This document shows positions 1-9,775 of a DNA stretch of 64,000 bases, in pieces. Each line of letters begins with the position of its first letter. Within the stretch, counting starts at the first letter, position 1. The notes below the pieces were generated by a model that was not told where the DNA came from, did no database searches, and was given only the letters and a program-made list of their open reading frames with translations. Both the position numbers and the translations under genes were made by a program. Location: assembly GCF_002929225.1 (NCBI RefSeq), contig NZ_PISM01000004.1, positions 372,001-436,000 of the forward strand. The letters are read 5' to 3'. The stretch comes from Stutzerimonas kunmingensis. Lineage in GTDB: Bacteria > Pseudomonadota > Gammaproteobacteria > Pseudomonadales > Pseudomonadaceae.

Positions 1-1
1 C

Positions 2-871
2 GTCAGCCGGTTTCAGGCGGAGCAGTTGTTCTTCGGCCATGGCACCGACAATGCCTGGGATGACGCGCGCCAGTTGGTGCTGGGTGCGCTGCACCTGCCA
101 TGGGAAATGGCTGACAGCTATCTGGATTGCCGCCTCGAGCTCGACGAGTGCGAGCATTTGCAGGAACTGCTGCGTCGCCGTATTGAAGAACGTGTGCCGA
201 CCGCTTATCTCCTCGGGCAAGCCTGGTTCTGCGGCTTGCCCTTCATCGTCGACGAGCGCGTGCTGATCCCACGTTCGCCGATTGGTGAGCTGATCGAGCA
301 CCGCTTCGAACCCTGGCTGCCTGGCACGCCCAAGCGGATTCTCGATCTGTGCGCGGGGTCGGGCTGCATCGGCATCGCATGCGCTTACGAGTTTCTCAAG
401 GCCGAGGTGGTGCTCGCTGACCTGTCGTTCGATGCGATCGAGGTCGCCAACCAAAACATCGAGCATCACGGACTCGAAGAGCGGGTTTATACCGTGCAGA
501 GCGATGGCTTCGACGGGCTGCCAAATCAACGTTTCGATCTGATCGTTTCCAATCCTCCATATGTCGATGCCGAAGATTTCGACGACATGCCGGCTGAGTT
601 TCATCACGAGCCGGCTCTTGGCCTGGCATGCGGTGAAGACGGGCTGGATCTGGTGCGACGTATGCTCGCCGAGGCCGCGGATCACCTCACTGACGATGGC
701 ATCCTGATCGTCGAAGTGGGAAATAGTCAGGTTCATGTCCAGGCCATTTATCCCGAAGTGGATTTCACCTGGCTGGAGTTCTCGCGCGGGGGGCATGGTG
801 TCTTCCTGCTTGCGGCGCAGCAGTGCCGTAAGCATCAGGCCCTGTTCCGTGCACGCGTCGCGGGAAGCTGA
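2..871 (+). CDS. prmB: PrmB, 50S ribosomal protein L3 glutamine N5-methyltransferase (5' end outside window)
   Basis: Methylates a glutamine of ribosomal protein L3 in the cytoplasm using S-adenosylmethionine. The reading frame is open from base 2, so the start lies outside the window; 289 residues are visible. The SAM-binding glycine motif ([11 protein letters not shown], about bases 341-372) and the NPPY catalytic tetrapeptide (551-562) that holds the target glutamine are both intact, and the N-terminal helical part resembles PrmB rather than the release-factor enzyme PrmC. A TTG at 26 is in frame but lies inside the conserved N-terminal segment, so it is not the start. In many pseudomonads aroC follows prmB; here zwf does. 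Confidence 0.9.
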   Translation, partial: VSRFQAEQLFFGHGTDNAWDDARQLVLGALHLPWEMADSYLDCRLELDECEHLQELLRRRIEERVPTAYLLGQAWFCGLPFIVDERVLIPRSPIGELIEHRFEPWLPGTPKRILDLCAGSGCIGIACAYEFLKAEVVLADLSFDAIEVANQNIEHHGLEERVYTVQSDGFDGLPNQRFDLIVSNPPYVDAEDFDDMPAEFHHEPALGLACGEDGLDLVRRMLAEAADHLTDDGILIVEVGNSQVHVQAIYPEVDFTWLEFSRGGHGVFLLAAQQCRKHQALFRARVAGS

Positions 872-1018
872 CTCAGCTCCGTGCCCTTTAACGACCGAGC
901 TGTCGCGCTCAGGTGTTTGCGCTGTTCCTGTGGGCACGGGCAACCTTGGGATTTTCCCGTCGACTGCTGAGCATTTGCGCCGCTGAGTGGTCTGTAGCAT
1001 GTGGCGTCTGATCGGAAG

Positions 1019-1040
1019 GCGAGGAGCGCGATATCCTCGC
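1019..1040. repeat. Perfect 7-bp inverted repeat upstream of zwf
   Basis: GCGAGGA and TCCTCGC are separated by 8 bases in the 237-bp gap between prmB and zwf. There is no T-run, so it is not a typical terminator; it could be a regulator site or mRNA hairpin in the zwf leader. I could not find a clear HexR-type operator or a sigma-70 promoter in this gap. Confidence 0.4.
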
Positions 1041-1108
1041 TATCGTTGACCGATCATCGTCGTGCTCGCGCTGCACGTCATTGAACCCTGCATTCAAGCG
1101 GACGGACC

Positions 1109-2578
1109 ATGCCAGGCATTACGGTAGAACCCATCACATTCGCGTTGTTCGGTGCCCTGGGCGACCTTGCGTTGCGCAAGCTGTTTCCCGCGCTGTATCA
1201 GTTGGATCGCGCCGGCCTGCTACATGCCGATACCCAGATGCTGGCGCTATCGCGGGAGAGCGGCGAGCCGGCCACGCACAAGGCGCGAATCGAGCAAGCA
1301 TTGCGTACGCGGGTTCCCAAGGCCGAGTTCGATGAGCAGGCCCTCAGTCGCTTCAGCGCCCGGCTTCAATATCTGGCGATGGATTTTCGTCGATCCGAGG
1401 ATTACATGGCGCTGCGTGACTGCGTGCCGGCCGAGCAGCCTCTGATCGCCTATTTCGCGACACCCGCGGCGGTCTACGGTGATATCTGCAGGTTCCTGGC
1501 TACGGCAGGGCTCGCCGAGCAGGCGCGCGTCGTTCTGGAAAAGCCCATCGGTCATGACTTGGCTTCTTCGCGTGTCATCAACGATGCGGTCGCCGAGCAC
1601 TTTCCCGAGAGCCGCATCTATCGCATCGACCACTATCTCGGCAAGGAAACGGTACAGAACCTCATCGCGCTACGCTTCGCCAACAGCCTGTTCGAGACGC
1701 AGTGGGACCAGCACCATATCTCCTATGTAGAAATCACCGTGGCCGAAACGGTCGGCATCGAAGGACGCTGGGGTTATTTCGACCAGGCTGGACAACTGCG
1801 CGACATGGTTCAGAACCATTTGCTGCAACTGCTCTGCCTGATCGCCATGGACCCGCCGAGCAACCTGACTGCGGACAGTATCCGCGATGAAAAGGTAAAG
1901 GTCCTCAAGGCGCTGGCACCGATCACTGCCGAATCCCTTCATCAGCGGGTGGTGCGGGGCCAATACGCAGCCGGCAATGTTGCTGGTGTCTCGGTGCCTG
2001 GCTACCTGGATGAGGAGAACTCGAACGCCGAAAGCAGTACGGAAACCTTCGTCGCGTTGCGTGCCGATATCTGCAACTGGCGCTGGTCGGGCGTGCCGTT
2101 CTATCTGCGAACCGGCAAACGCATGGCGCAGAAGCTTTCGCAGATCGTGATTCATTTCAAGGAGCCACCCTTCTACATCTTCGCGCCCGAGCAGCGAGCG
2201 CTGATCAGCAATCGCCTGATCATTCGACTGCAGCCTGACGAGGGCATCTCCCTGCAGGTGATGACCAAGGAGCAGGGGTTGGACAAGGGCATGCATCTGC
2301 GCAGCGGTCCCTTGCAGCTGAACTTCTCCGAAACCTACAAGAGCACGCGCATTCCAGACGCCTACGAGCGCCTCCTGCTCGAGGTCATGCAGGGCAACCA
2401 GAACCTGTTCGTGCGCAGGGATGAAATCGAGTACGCATGGCAATGGTGCGATCAGTTGATCGAGGGCTGGAATCGTCTCGGCGCAGAGCTCAAGCTTTAC
2501 CCCGCTGGCTCCTGGGGGCCAGTCGCTTCGATTGCACTGATCACACGCGATGGGAGGGCGTGGTATGGCGATCTCTGA
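1109..2578 (+). CDS. zwf: Glucose-6-phosphate 1-dehydrogenase
   Basis: Oxidises glucose 6-phosphate to 6-phosphogluconolactone with NAD(P)+, the first step of the Entner-Doudoroff/pentose phosphate route. At 489 residues it has the usual family length. The N-terminal Rossmann motif ([14 protein letters not shown], from about residue 12) and the active-site signature RIDHYLGKE (about residues 172-180) are present. It is the first gene of a tight zwf-pgl-eda operon and overlaps pgl by 14 bases. The ATG at 1109 has only a weak ribosome-binding site but matches the N-terminus expected for Pseudomonas Zwf. Confidence 0.97.
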   Translation: MPGITVEPITFALFGALGDLALRKLFPALYQLDRAGLLHADTQMLALSRESGEPATHKARIEQALRTRVPKAEFDEQALSRFSARLQYLAMDFRRSEDYMALRDCVPAEQPLIAYFATPAAVYGDICRFLATAGLAEQARVVLEKPIGHDLASSRVINDAVAEHFPESRIYRIDHYLGKETVQNLIALRFANSLFETQWDQHHISYVEITVAETVGIEGRWGYFDQAGQLRDMVQNHLLQLLCLIAMDPPSNLTADSIRDEKVKVLKALAPITAESLHQRVVRGQYAAGNVAGVSVPGYLDEENSNAESSTETFVALRADICNWRWSGVPFYLRTGKRMAQKLSQIVIHFKEPPFYIFAPEQRALISNRLIIRLQPDEGISLQVMTKEQGLDKGMHLRSGPLQLNFSETYKSTRIPDAYERLLLEVMQGNQNLFVRRDEIEYAWQWCDQLIEGWNRLGAELKLYPAGSWGPVASIALITRDGRAWYGDL

Positions 2579-3278
2579 ACTGGATCTTCCTACCGGTGTG
2601 GTGGCGCATAGTTCGGCCAATCCGCAGCGGCAAGCTGAACTGATGGCTGACAATGTGGCCAAGGCGCTGGCCTACGCGGTTCAAACCCATGGCACCGCCA
2701 GTCTCGTCGTATCCGGTGGGCGCAGTCCGATTGCATTCTTCGAAGCCCTGTCGATACGAGAATTGAACTGGTCGAAGGTGCAGATCAGCCTGGCTGACGA
2801 ACGCTGGGTACCTGCGACCGATCCGGCTAGCAACGAAGGCTTGGTGCGGCGCCATTTGCTGCAGAACGCGGCACGTGAGGCGTGGCTGATCGAGCTGTAC
2901 CACCCGGCCGAATCCCTCGAGCAGGCCGCATCACTTGCTGACCACGCCCTGGCGCAGCTGCAGCGGCCTATCGACGTGCTGATACTGGGAATGGGAGATG
3001 ACGGTCATACGGCCTCGTTGTTCCCCGGCAACCCAAAGCTGGCGCATGCGTTGCGCGATGACTGCCTGGAGCGGTGCCTGCCGATGCAGGCGCCGGTCGA
3101 TCCGCAGGCACGTCTGACAATGACCTATCCGCTGCTCGCTGGTGCTCGAATGCAGTGCCTGGCTATCCAGGGTGCTGACAAGCTCGAAACCCTGCGCGCG
3201 GCGCTGAATGTCGATCCGCTGCAGATGCCGATTCGCGCATTCCTGCATTCCCCGCTCGAAATCTATTGGTGCCCGTGA
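2565..3278 (+). CDS. pgl: 6-phosphogluconolactonase
   Basis: Hydrolyses 6-phosphogluconolactone to 6-phosphogluconate, following Zwf. It has 237 residues, of the DevB/SOL (NagB-like) family, with the SGGRSP phosphate loop near the N-terminus, the LADERWVP segment and the [14 protein letters not shown] signature. An ATG also occurs in frame at 2550, but GGGAGG at 2552-2557 sits 7-8 bases before the ATG at 2565, which I choose. The start lies inside the end of zwf, which points to translational coupling. Confidence 0.96.
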   Translation: MAISELDLPTGVVAHSSANPQRQAELMADNVAKALAYAVQTHGTASLVVSGGRSPIAFFEALSIRELNWSKVQISLADERWVPATDPASNEGLVRRHLLQNAAREAWLIELYHPAESLEQAASLADHALAQLQRPIDVLILGMGDDGHTASLFPGNPKLAHALRDDCLERCLPMQAPVDPQARLTMTYPLLAGARMQCLAIQGADKLETLRAALNVDPLQMPIRAFLHSPLEIYWCP

Positions 3279-3295
3279 GGCCCGAGGACTTCCGC

Positions 3296-3940
3296 ATGAC
3301 CATGGACCAGAAGAACGCTCTGATTGAACGAATCTGTGTAGAGTCGAGGATTCTGCCGGTCATCACCATCGGTAGCGAAGAGCAGATCCTGCCTCTTGCT
3401 GATGCATTGGCTGCTGGCGGCCTTCGTACGTTGGAGATCACCCTGCGATCCAGTCATGGCCTGACAGCCGTTCGACGGCTACGTGAAGAGCGTCCTGATC
3501 TTTGTATCGGCGCTGGTACCGTTCTGGACCGACGCATGATGGATGAAGTGGAGGCGGCAGGGGCGCAGTTCATCGTCACACCCGGTTCCACGCGGGAAAT
3601 CCTGGAAGCGGGGGTGAGCTGCTCGGTGCCACTGCTGCCAGGCACCAGTAGCGCATCGGATGTTATGGAGGGCTACGCGCTGGGTTATCGCCGCTTCAAG
3701 CTCTTCCCGGCAGAGATCTGTGGCGGCATCGCTGCGCTGAAGGCGCTCGGTGGCCCCTTTGCCGACGTGCGTTTCTGCCCGACCGGCGGCGTAAACGCAG
3801 CAAATGCCGCGCAATATCTGGCCCTGGCGAACGTGATGTGCGTCGGTGGTACCTGGATGATCGACGATGCGAGCCTCAGTTCGGGCGACTGGGCCGGCAT
3901 TCAGCAACGTACTGTTCAGGCGCTGGCCGCACTGGGGTGA
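3296..3940 (+). CDS. eda: KDPG/KHG aldolase
   Basis: Cleaves 2-keto-3-deoxy-6-phosphogluconate to pyruvate and glyceraldehyde 3-phosphate, completing the Entner-Doudoroff pathway. It has 214 residues as a single TIM barrel. The catalytic glutamate lies in LEITLRS and the Schiff-base lysine in RFKLFPAE; GAGTV and PTGGV complete the phosphate and substrate pocket. The frame is open back to TTG 3266 (overlapping pgl), but GAGG at 3284-3287 is correctly spaced only for ATG 3296. Together with zwf and pgl it forms a sugar-catabolic operon; edd is not in the window. Confidence 0.96.
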   Translation: MTMDQKNALIERICVESRILPVITIGSEEQILPLADALAAGGLRTLEITLRSSHGLTAVRRLREERPDLCIGAGTVLDRRMMDEVEAAGAQFIVTPGSTREILEAGVSCSVPLLPGTSSASDVMEGYALGYRRFKLFPAEICGGIAALKALGGPFADVRFCPTGGVNAANAAQYLALANVMCVGGTWMIDDASLSSGDWAGIQQRTVQALAALG

Positions 3941-4052
3941 TCTCGCCAGCGCAGGTCAGGATCACTGCTACGCTGTGGTTGGTGCGTAGCCGCATCGATG
4001 CGCGTATGATTCGCGCCCTTTCAATCGGATTGCCACACCGGGAGGTGCCCAG

Positions 4053-5186
4053 ATGACCGAGCACGAAGAAACAAGCACTCACGTTACTCACGGCGAAAAG
4101 CTGCAGAAAGTCCTGGCCCGCCTGGGCATGGCTTCGCGTCGCGATGTCGAAAAATGGATTTCCGAAGGCCGTGTCAAGGTCAATGGCGCGGTTGCGAGCC
4201 TGGGCCAGCGCGTCGACTCTCATGATGCGATTGCAGTCGACGGTCGCCTGCTCAAGCGGGAAGAAGTCAGCGAAGTAGTCCGCCGCGTACTGATCTACAA
4301 CAAGCCGGACGGCGAGATCTGCACACGCAACGATCCGGAAGGGCGCCCAACGGTATTTGATCGTCTGCCGCGCCCGAAGGAGGGGAGGTGGATCAATATC
4401 GGTCGCCTCGACATCAACACCACGGGCCTTCTGCTGTTCACTACCGACGGCGAACTGGCCAACCGCCTCATGCATCCATCCTATGAAATGGACCGCGAGT
4501 ACGCGGTGCGGGTGCGTGGGGAAGTCGACGACGAGATGATCGAAAGGCTGAAGACCGGCGTGATGCTTGAAGACGGTCCGGCACGCTTCACCGATATTCA
4601 GGAAGCACCAGGTGGCGAAGGCTTCAACCATTGGTATCACTGCGTGGTGATGGAAGGCCGTAACCGCGAGGTTCGCCGTCTCTGGGAATCGCAGGGACTG
4701 GTCGTGAGTCGATTGAAGCGTGTGCGTTTCGGTCCGGTCTTCATGACCTCCGATCTGCCGATGGGACGCTGGCGTGAAATGTCGCAAACCGAGGTGGACA
4801 TTCTCAGCCAGGAAGTCGGGCTAAAGCCAGTTGCACTGCCGAGCATGAAAGCCAAGGCCAAGGAAAAGATCGACCGCATGCAGCGTAAGGTGGCGAAGCC
4901 GCTGAGCCGCGGTGAGCGGCGACCTCGGGTGTTGCGTTCGTCAAGCGAGGCCGATGTGCCTGTGTCGGACAAGCCGCGGGCACCGAGGGGTAGCGAAGGC
5001 GGGCGCAAGCCGCGTGTCAGCGACGGGCGTAGTGAGAAGCCTCGCGGAACGCCGGTCGCTGAGCGTCCGGGCGAGACGCGTAAAGGTGGTAAGCGTGGTG
5101 ACGGGGCAGGGCGTCCGTCGGGGCCAGGTAAAAGGCCGGCCGGAGATGGTCAGCGTCCAGGCTTCGGGCGTAGCAAACGCACCTGA
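4053..5186 (+). CDS. rluB: 23S rRNA pseudouridine synthase RluB
   Basis: Converts a specific uridine of the peptidyl transferase region of 23S rRNA to pseudouridine. An S4-type RNA-binding domain (residues about 12-60, with LARLGMASRR) precedes the RsuA/RluB catalytic domain; the catalytic aspartate is in GRLDINTTGLL. GGAGG at 4041-4045 supports the ATG at 4053. With 377 residues it is long for the family because of a C-terminal tail from about residue 270 that is dominated by Arg, Lys, Gly, Pro and Ser, probably disordered and RNA-binding. It is a single gene ending at a strong terminator. Confidence 0.95.
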   Translation: MTEHEETSTHVTHGEKLQKVLARLGMASRRDVEKWISEGRVKVNGAVASLGQRVDSHDAIAVDGRLLKREEVSEVVRRVLIYNKPDGEICTRNDPEGRPTVFDRLPRPKEGRWINIGRLDINTTGLLLFTTDGELANRLMHPSYEMDREYAVRVRGEVDDEMIERLKTGVMLEDGPARFTDIQEAPGGEGFNHWYHCVVMEGRNREVRRLWESQGLVVSRLKRVRFGPVFMTSDLPMGRWREMSQTEVDILSQEVGLKPVALPSMKAKAKEKIDRMQRKVAKPLSRGERRPRVLRSSSEADVPVSDKPRAPRGSEGGRKPRVSDGRSEKPRGTPVAERPGETRKGGKRGDGAGRPSGPGKRPAGDGQRPGFGRSKRT

Positions 5187-5200
5187 TCGTTGTATCCAGC

Positions 5201-5236
5201 GCTGCGCAGTGGGCGAAGCCGCTGCGCAGCTTTTTG
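5201..5236 (+). terminator. Rho-independent terminator after rluB
   Basis: A 9-bp perfect stem (GCTGCGCAG at 5201-5209 and CTGCGCAGC at 5222-5230) is followed by TTTTT. It lies between convergent rluB and yciK and mainly serves rluB. Confidence 0.85.
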
Positions 5237-5251
5237 TTTTGGAAGCCTTGG

Positions 5252-5992
5252 TTATTGCGCGTCCAGCGCCTGACCATTCACCCCGATGCTGTCCGGGCCC
5301 ATCAGGTACAGATAGACAGGCATGATTTCCTCTGGGAGTGGGTTCACCAGCGGGTTCTCGCCGGGATAAGCCTTCGCGCGCATGTCGGTACGAGTGGCCC
5401 CCGGATTGACGCTGTTGGCGCGGACCGCAGCGGTGTCATCCAGTTCATCCGCCAGCACCTGCATTAGCCCTTCGGTGGCAAACTTCGATACAGCGTAGGC
5501 GCCCCAATATGCACGCCCCTTGCGGCCGACACTGCTCGACGTGAAGATCACCGAAGCGTCCTTGGCTAGCTTCAGCAGCGGCAGCAGTGTGCTCGTCAAC
5601 ATGAACATTGCGTTCACATTCACCTGCATCACGCGCATGAAATTGTCGCCAGACAACTGCTCGAGCGGCGTCCGCGGACCAACGATCGCCGCGTTATGCA
5701 AAAGGCCGTCGAGAAGACCGAACTCGCGCTCGATCATGGCGGCCAGTTCGTCGTACTGGTGCGGCAGCGCGGTTTCCAGATTGAACGGAATAACGGCAGG
5801 ACGAGGATGGCCCGCGGCTTCGATGTCATCGTAAACCCGGTTCAGGTTGTCTTCATTCTTGCCAAGCAGCAGTACGGTTGCTCCGTGTGCCGCATAGGCT
5901 TTCGCGGCAGCTTCGCCGATGCCGCGGCCGGCTCCCGTAACCAGAATGGTGCGACCAGCGAGCAAGTCGGGGCGGGCGGAATACTCGAACAT
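5252..5992 (-). CDS. yciK: YciK-family short-chain dehydrogenase
   Basis: NAD(P)-dependent oxidoreductase of unknown physiological substrate. In 246 residues it shows the classical SDR set: TGAGRGIG cofactor motif near residue 20, NAA, a catalytic serine after FTSSSVG, and YAVSK with the catalytic Tyr and Lys. It is the last gene of the mtaD-ubiG-mupP-yciK block, the order known from other Pseudomonas. No specific role can be read from the sequence. Confidence 0.88.
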   Translation of the reverse strand: MFEYSARPDLLAGRTILVTGAGRGIGEAAAKAYAAHGATVLLLGKNEDNLNRVYDDIEAAGHPRPAVIPFNLETALPHQYDELAAMIEREFGLLDGLLHNAAIVGPRTPLEQLSGDNFMRVMQVNVNAMFMLTSTLLPLLKLAKDASVIFTSSSVGRKGRAYWGAYAVSKFATEGLMQVLADELDDTAAVRANSVNPGATRTDMRAKAYPGENPLVNPLPEEIMPVYLYLMGPDSIGVNGQALDAQ

Positions 5993-6078
5993 CGGATGCC
6001 TCTTGAATCGATGGTAGGTGGCGCCCGGACGAATGTTCGCCGGACGATAAGGCTAGGAAGGTTTGCGCTGTCGCCGTT

Positions 6079-6753
6079 TCAGCAACTGCACAGTGCTCTA
6101 TCCAGGACTTGCCGGAGCTCCAGCGGGTGGTCTACCACCACATCAGCGCCCCAGTTTCCCGGGTTGTCTTCGGGGTGAATGTAGCCGTACCGCACTGCGG
6201 CTGTACGACTGCCTGCCGCGCGGCCTGATTCGATGTCTCGCAGGTCGTCGCCGACGAACAGAACCGCGGATGGGTCAAGGTCGAGCTGGCTGCACGCCAG
6301 AAGCATGGGTTCGGGATCAGGCTTGCTCTTGGTGACATGATCAGGGCAGATCAGCACAGCGGAGCGGGAAGCCAGGCCCAGCTGATGCATGATCGGTTCG
6401 GCGAAGCGCAGCGGCTTGTTGGTCACTACGCCCCAGATCAGGTTCGCGCGTTCGATCTCGTCGAGCAGTTCGGCCATGCCGTCGTAAAGATGACTGTGCA
6501 CCGCGCAGTTCTCCTGATACCGCGCAAGGAACTCGAGACGCAGTTCTTCGAACTCAGCCGATAGAGGGTCGACTTCGAAAGCGCTGAGTACCATGGCCCT
6601 CGCTCCGCCTGACACGACATCACGAACCTGTTGTTCGGAAACCGGTGCCAGCCCTCGGGCGGCTCGCATGGCTTGCACGACGGCAATGAAGTCGGGAGCG
6701 GTATCGAGCAGAGTACCGTCCATGTCGAACAGAACAGCGCGCAGGCGCATCAT
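6079..6753 (-). CDS. mupP: N-acetylmuramic acid 6-phosphate phosphatase MupP (HAD family)
   Basis: Dephosphorylates MurNAc 6-phosphate in the Pseudomonas cell-wall recycling route that bypasses MurQ. It has 224 residues, a HAD hydrolase with the DxDxT nucleophile motif [13 protein letters not shown] at the N-terminus, the lysine of KSKPDPEPM and the acidic motif [10 protein letters not shown]. Its ATG overlaps the ubiG stop by 4 bases (ATGA), showing translational coupling. The name rests on family plus this gene order; phosphoglycolate phosphatase (Gph), a close paralogue, is the main alternative. Confidence 0.88.
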   Translation of the reverse strand: MMRLRAVLFDMDGTLLDTAPDFIAVVQAMRAARGLAPVSEQQVRDVVSGGARAMVLSAFEVDPLSAEFEELRLEFLARYQENCAVHSHLYDGMAELLDEIERANLIWGVVTNKPLRFAEPIMHQLGLASRSAVLICPDHVTKSKPDPEPMLLACSQLDLDPSAVLFVGDDLRDIESGRAAGSRTAAVRYGYIHPEDNPGNWGADVVVDHPLELRQVLDRALCSC

Positions 6754-7448
6754 GCCTCCTTGATGGTCTGGACCATGTAGTTGACATCGACGTCCGCAGC
6801 CAGCTTGTAGTGCTTGGTGAGCGGATTGTAGGTAAGGCCGATGATGTCTTTGACGGCCAGGCCCGCGTCGCGGCTCCAGGCACCCAACTCCGAGGGGCGG
6901 ATGAACTTCTTGAAGTCGTGGGTACCGCGCGGCAATAGTTGCAATACGTACTCGGCGCCAATGATGGCGAATGCATAGGCTTTCGGGTTGCGGTTGATCG
7001 TCGAGAAGAAGACTTGCCCGCCTGGCTTGACCAGTGCACAGCAGGCCTGGATGACCGACGCCGGGTCCGGCACGTGCTCGAGCATTTCGAGACAGGTGAC
7101 CACATCGAACTGCTCGGGAGCTTCCTCGGCCATGGCTTCGGCAGTGATCTGCCGATAATCGATTTCGAGTCCGGATTCCAGCAGGTGTAAGCGCGCTACC
7201 GAAAGCGGCGCCTCGCCCATGTCTATACCGGTGACCTGAGCGCCTCGCTGAGCCATGGCTTCGCTGAGAATGCCGCCTCCGCAACCGATATCGATTACCT
7301 TCTTGCCCGCCAGAGCAATATGCTCGTCTATCCAGTTCACTCGCAGTGGATTGATCTCGTGAAGCGGCTTGAACTCGCTTTCGCGATCCCACCAACGATG
7401 TGCAAGGGCTTCGAATTTGGCGATTTCAGCGTGGTCGACGTTGCTCAT
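6750..7448 (-). CDS. ubiG: Ubiquinone biosynthesis O-methyltransferase UbiG
   Basis: Carries out the two O-methylations in ubiquinone synthesis at the inner membrane surface. It has 232 residues, with the SAM motif [16 protein letters not shown] and the family N-terminus ([19 protein letters not shown]). The segment near residues 160-190 that binds membrane lipid in UbiG ([20 protein letters not shown]) is conserved. The gene overlaps mupP by 4 bases. Confidence 0.96.
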   Translation of the reverse strand: MSNVDHAEIAKFEALAHRWWDRESEFKPLHEINPLRVNWIDEHIALAGKKVIDIGCGGGILSEAMAQRGAQVTGIDMGEAPLSVARLHLLESGLEIDYRQITAEAMAEEAPEQFDVVTCLEMLEHVPDPASVIQACCALVKPGGQVFFSTINRNPKAYAFAIIGAEYVLQLLPRGTHDFKKFIRPSELGAWSRDAGLAVKDIIGLTYNPLTKHYKLAADVDVNYMVQTIKEA

Positions 7449-7594
7449 GATCCGGTCCGTTTGAAAGCTTGAGGGAGAAGCTTGAGCTGCAAGGGCTCAT
7501 GTTGCCAGCTTCAGCTAAGGTCGGGGCATCGTAGCCGCCGTGGTTCGTATGTCATTTGGTCGCGCAGAAGCTGTGTATGGTTGGTTTCACACCT

Positions 7595-8932
7595 TCAACG
7601 TTGATCGGTGCTCGAAATTCTCTCGCCCCATTGGCGAGCGTTCGCAATCACTTGCTGCTCATCCATTCGCGTAAGGCGGCCGCTTTCCAGCAGCTGCTTA
7701 CCGCCTATCCATACATGTCGCACCGCGTCTCTACTGGTGGAGTAGATCAATTGGGATACCGGGTCGTATACCGGTTGTTGCGCCAGACCGGAAAGATCCA
7801 GCGCGACCAGATCGGCGAACTTGCCTATCTCTAGAGAACCGGTGTGCTCATCGATGCCCAGCGCTCGGGCGCCATTCAGTGTGGCCATGCGTAGAGCGCG
7901 ATGGGCGTCCAGTGCCGTGGCCGAGCCGGCGACGGCCTTCGCCAGCAGCGCTGCCGTACGAGTTTCGCCTAGCAGGTCCAGGTCGTTATTGCTTGCCGCC
8001 CCATCCGTGCCGACTGCCACGTTGATTCCTGCTTCCCAAAGGCGCTCGACCGGACAGAAGCCACTGGCGAGCTTGAGGTTGGATTCTGGGCAGTGAATAA
8101 CGCTGCAGTTATGCTCGGTGAGCAGCGCGAGATCGTCATCATCGACCTGGGTCATGTGCACTGCCTGAAAACGCGGCCCTAGCAGCTGCAATCTCGCTAG
8201 TCGCGCCAGCGGCCGCTCACCGTGTTTCCGCAGCGCCTCCTGGACTTCATGAGCGGTTTCATGGACGTGCATATGGATGCCTGCATCCATCTCCGCTACC
8301 AGAACGCGAATGCTTTCAAGTTTGTCGTCCGCAACCGAATAAGGAGCATGAGGCCCGAAGGCGACCGTGATTCGGGGGTGATGCTTGAGATCGTCGAACA
8401 GCGCTACACCTTTGCGTAGCGCTTCATCCGCATCGCGAGCGTCGGGAACCGGGAAGTCAAGAACCGGGATGGTGATCTGCGCTCGCACACCGTGCTTGTG
8501 TACCAGCTCGCTGACGACGCTGGGATAGAAGTACATGTCAGAAAAGCAGGTGATCCCACCTTTTAGTTGCTCGGCGATTGCCAACTCGGTGCCACAGCGA
8601 ACGAAATCCTCATCGACCCAACGCGACTCGGCTGGCCAGATGTGATCCTTAAGCCAGCGCTGAAGGGGCAGGTCATCAGCAAGTCCACGAAAAAGAGTCA
8701 TCGCGGCATGGCCATGCGCATTGATCAGACCTGGAGCGAGAAGCATACCCTCGAGCTCTCGCGTTTCTATCGCCTGATACTTGAGTGCTACGGCTCGCGG
8801 AGCGATGAGCGCAATGCGTCCATCTCGAACGCCGAGACCGTGCCCCTTCAACACCACGCCAGCCGGCTCCACCGGAACGAGCCAGGTCGGAAATAAAAGA
8901 AGATCAAGCGGTGCATCACTTTGCCGGGACAT
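7595..8932 (-). CDS. mtaD: Methylthioadenosine / S-adenosylhomocysteine deaminase (amidohydrolase)
   Basis: Zinc-dependent deaminase of the TRZ/ATZ amidohydrolase family, 445 residues. Metal ligands are visible in [14 protein letters not shown], the later His of VHMTQ and the Asp of [12 protein letters not shown]. Its place beside ubiG matches the Pseudomonas gene shown to deaminate 5'-methylthioadenosine to methylthioinosine before salvage. Within this family SAH, MTA and related adenosines can all be substrates, so the exact preference is inferred. In other pseudomonads mtnA and gyrA lie on the far side; here an rRNA promoter region does. Confidence 0.87.
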   Translation of the reverse strand: MSRQSDAPLDLLLFPTWLVPVEPAGVVLKGHGLGVRDGRIALIAPRAVALKYQAIETRELEGMLLAPGLINAHGHAAMTLFRGLADDLPLQRWLKDHIWPAESRWVDEDFVRCGTELAIAEQLKGGITCFSDMYFYPSVVSELVHKHGVRAQITIPVLDFPVPDARDADEALRKGVALFDDLKHHPRITVAFGPHAPYSVADDKLESIRVLVAEMDAGIHMHVHETAHEVQEALRKHGERPLARLARLQLLGPRFQAVHMTQVDDDDLALLTEHNCSVIHCPESNLKLASGFCPVERLWEAGINVAVGTDGAASNNDLDLLGETRTAALLAKAVAGSATALDAHRALRMATLNGARALGIDEHTGSLEIGKFADLVALDLSGLAQQPVYDPVSQLIYSTSRDAVRHVWIGGKQLLESGRLTRMDEQQVIANARQWGERISSTDQR

Positions 8933-9111
8933 GTGAAGCCATGACTGAGGAGAAGAGGGCTAGTGTAATGGCTGGTGGCGTAGGATTGAAGAAACGAGAG
9001 AGCCGCGATTTTTGCCGTGCATCCTTATATATAGTTGTGGCTGGTATCGCTCGTACGGACGGTACTTTTTGACTCGCTTGCCCGTCATCTGAATAAAACT
9101 GAAATAAACGG

Positions 9112-9139
9112 TTGACGTTGATTTTCAGGCTCCTATAAT
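9112..9139 (+). promoter_or_regulatory. rRNA-type promoter 1
   Basis: TTGACG and TATAAT with a 16-base spacer, followed directly by GCGC. The stretch before it (about 9091-9110) is A/T-rich, like an UP element. It is first of four tandem promoters reading toward the pre-16S leader. Confidence 0.85.
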
Positions 9140-9208
9140 GCGCACCACTTCCGGCGCAGTCCTTAAGCAAAACCTCTTGTAAATCAAAAGATTAGCGAAA
9201 TAAAAGGG

Positions 9209-9236
9209 TTGCACGGATGGCGGATTCGAGTAGAAT
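9209..9236 (+). promoter_or_regulatory. rRNA-type promoter 2
   Basis: TTGCAC and TAGAAT with a 16-base spacer, again followed by GCGC. Same spacing and GC-rich discriminator as its neighbours, which is typical of stringently controlled stable-RNA promoters. Confidence 0.7.
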
Positions 9237-9314
9237 GCGCCGGGCTGGCAGGGTGGTGGTTGAATCCTGTTGGCAGCTTCGGTCGGGTTGATCGGGGGCG
9301 GTTGAAAGAGGTGG

Positions 9315-9342
9315 TTGACAGCGGTTTTGAACGCTGTATGAT
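9315..9342 (+). promoter_or_regulatory. rRNA-type promoter 3
   Basis: TTGACA and TATGAT, 16-base spacer, followed by TCGC. Confidence 0.75.
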
Positions 9343-9422
9343 TCGCCTCCCGCTGACGAGAGACGCAAGTTGATCTGAAGCGCAAGCGGTTGAGAAGAAA
9401 GAAAAACTTCTTCAAAAACAGC

Positions 9423-9450
9423 TTGACAGGTAACAAGGCTGCTGTAAAAT
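9423..9450 (+). promoter_or_regulatory. rRNA-type promoter 4
   Basis: TTGACA and TAAAAT, 16-base spacer, followed by GCGC. It is nearest to the boxA of the leader and is probably the main leader promoter. Confidence 0.8.
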
Positions 9451-9487
9451 GCGCGGCCTCGGTTGAGGCGAAAGGCTTGATCGAAAC

Positions 9488-9668
9488 GCTCTTTAACAAC
9501 TGAATCAAGCAATTCGTGTGGGTGCTTGTGAATGTAAGACTGGTGGTCAGATAGATTATCAGCATCACAAAGCAACACTCGTTTATTCGAGAGTTACTCT
9601 TTACTTGTAAAGAGATTTGCGATTGCTGAGCCAAGTTTAGGGTTTTCTCAAAACCCAAGCAGTATTGA
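9488..9668 (+). pseudogene. Pre-16S rRNA leader without a 16S gene (rrn operon remnant)
   Basis: The stretch starts with a boxA antitermination element (GCTCTTTAACA, 9488-9498) and continues as a typical Pseudomonas 16S leader, including GGTGCTTGTGAATGTAAGAC and CCAAGTTTAGGGTTTTCTCA up to CAGTATTGA at 9660-9668. In intact operons this runs straight into the first bases of 16S rRNA (AACTGAAGAG). Here the next bases are unrelated and no rRNA follows. It is either a true deletion or rearrangement scar, or an assembly join in a repeated rrn copy. Confidence 0.8.
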
Positions 9669-9775
9669 CGGCAACATCAGGAACTGGGTGCTGGCACCAA
9701 TCGTGTGCCTGAACCCGGAGCGGGAAGCGGTACTGCAGCAAACACCAAAGGCAGCGTGACACGCTCGCGCGACAA
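9669..9775. other. Junction between rrn leader and integron array
   Basis: A 107-base stretch that I cannot assign. It has no attC-like R boxes and no credible gene, and it is more GC-rich than the cassettes. It should contain the outer boundary of the integron; the attC expected for the last cassette is missing here. Confidence 0.5.

Noticed and set aside
6754..7395. Possible long N-terminal extension of MupP
   Set aside because: It runs through ubiG in another frame and begins with low-quality sequence; the ATGA overlap at 6750-6753 gives the natural start.
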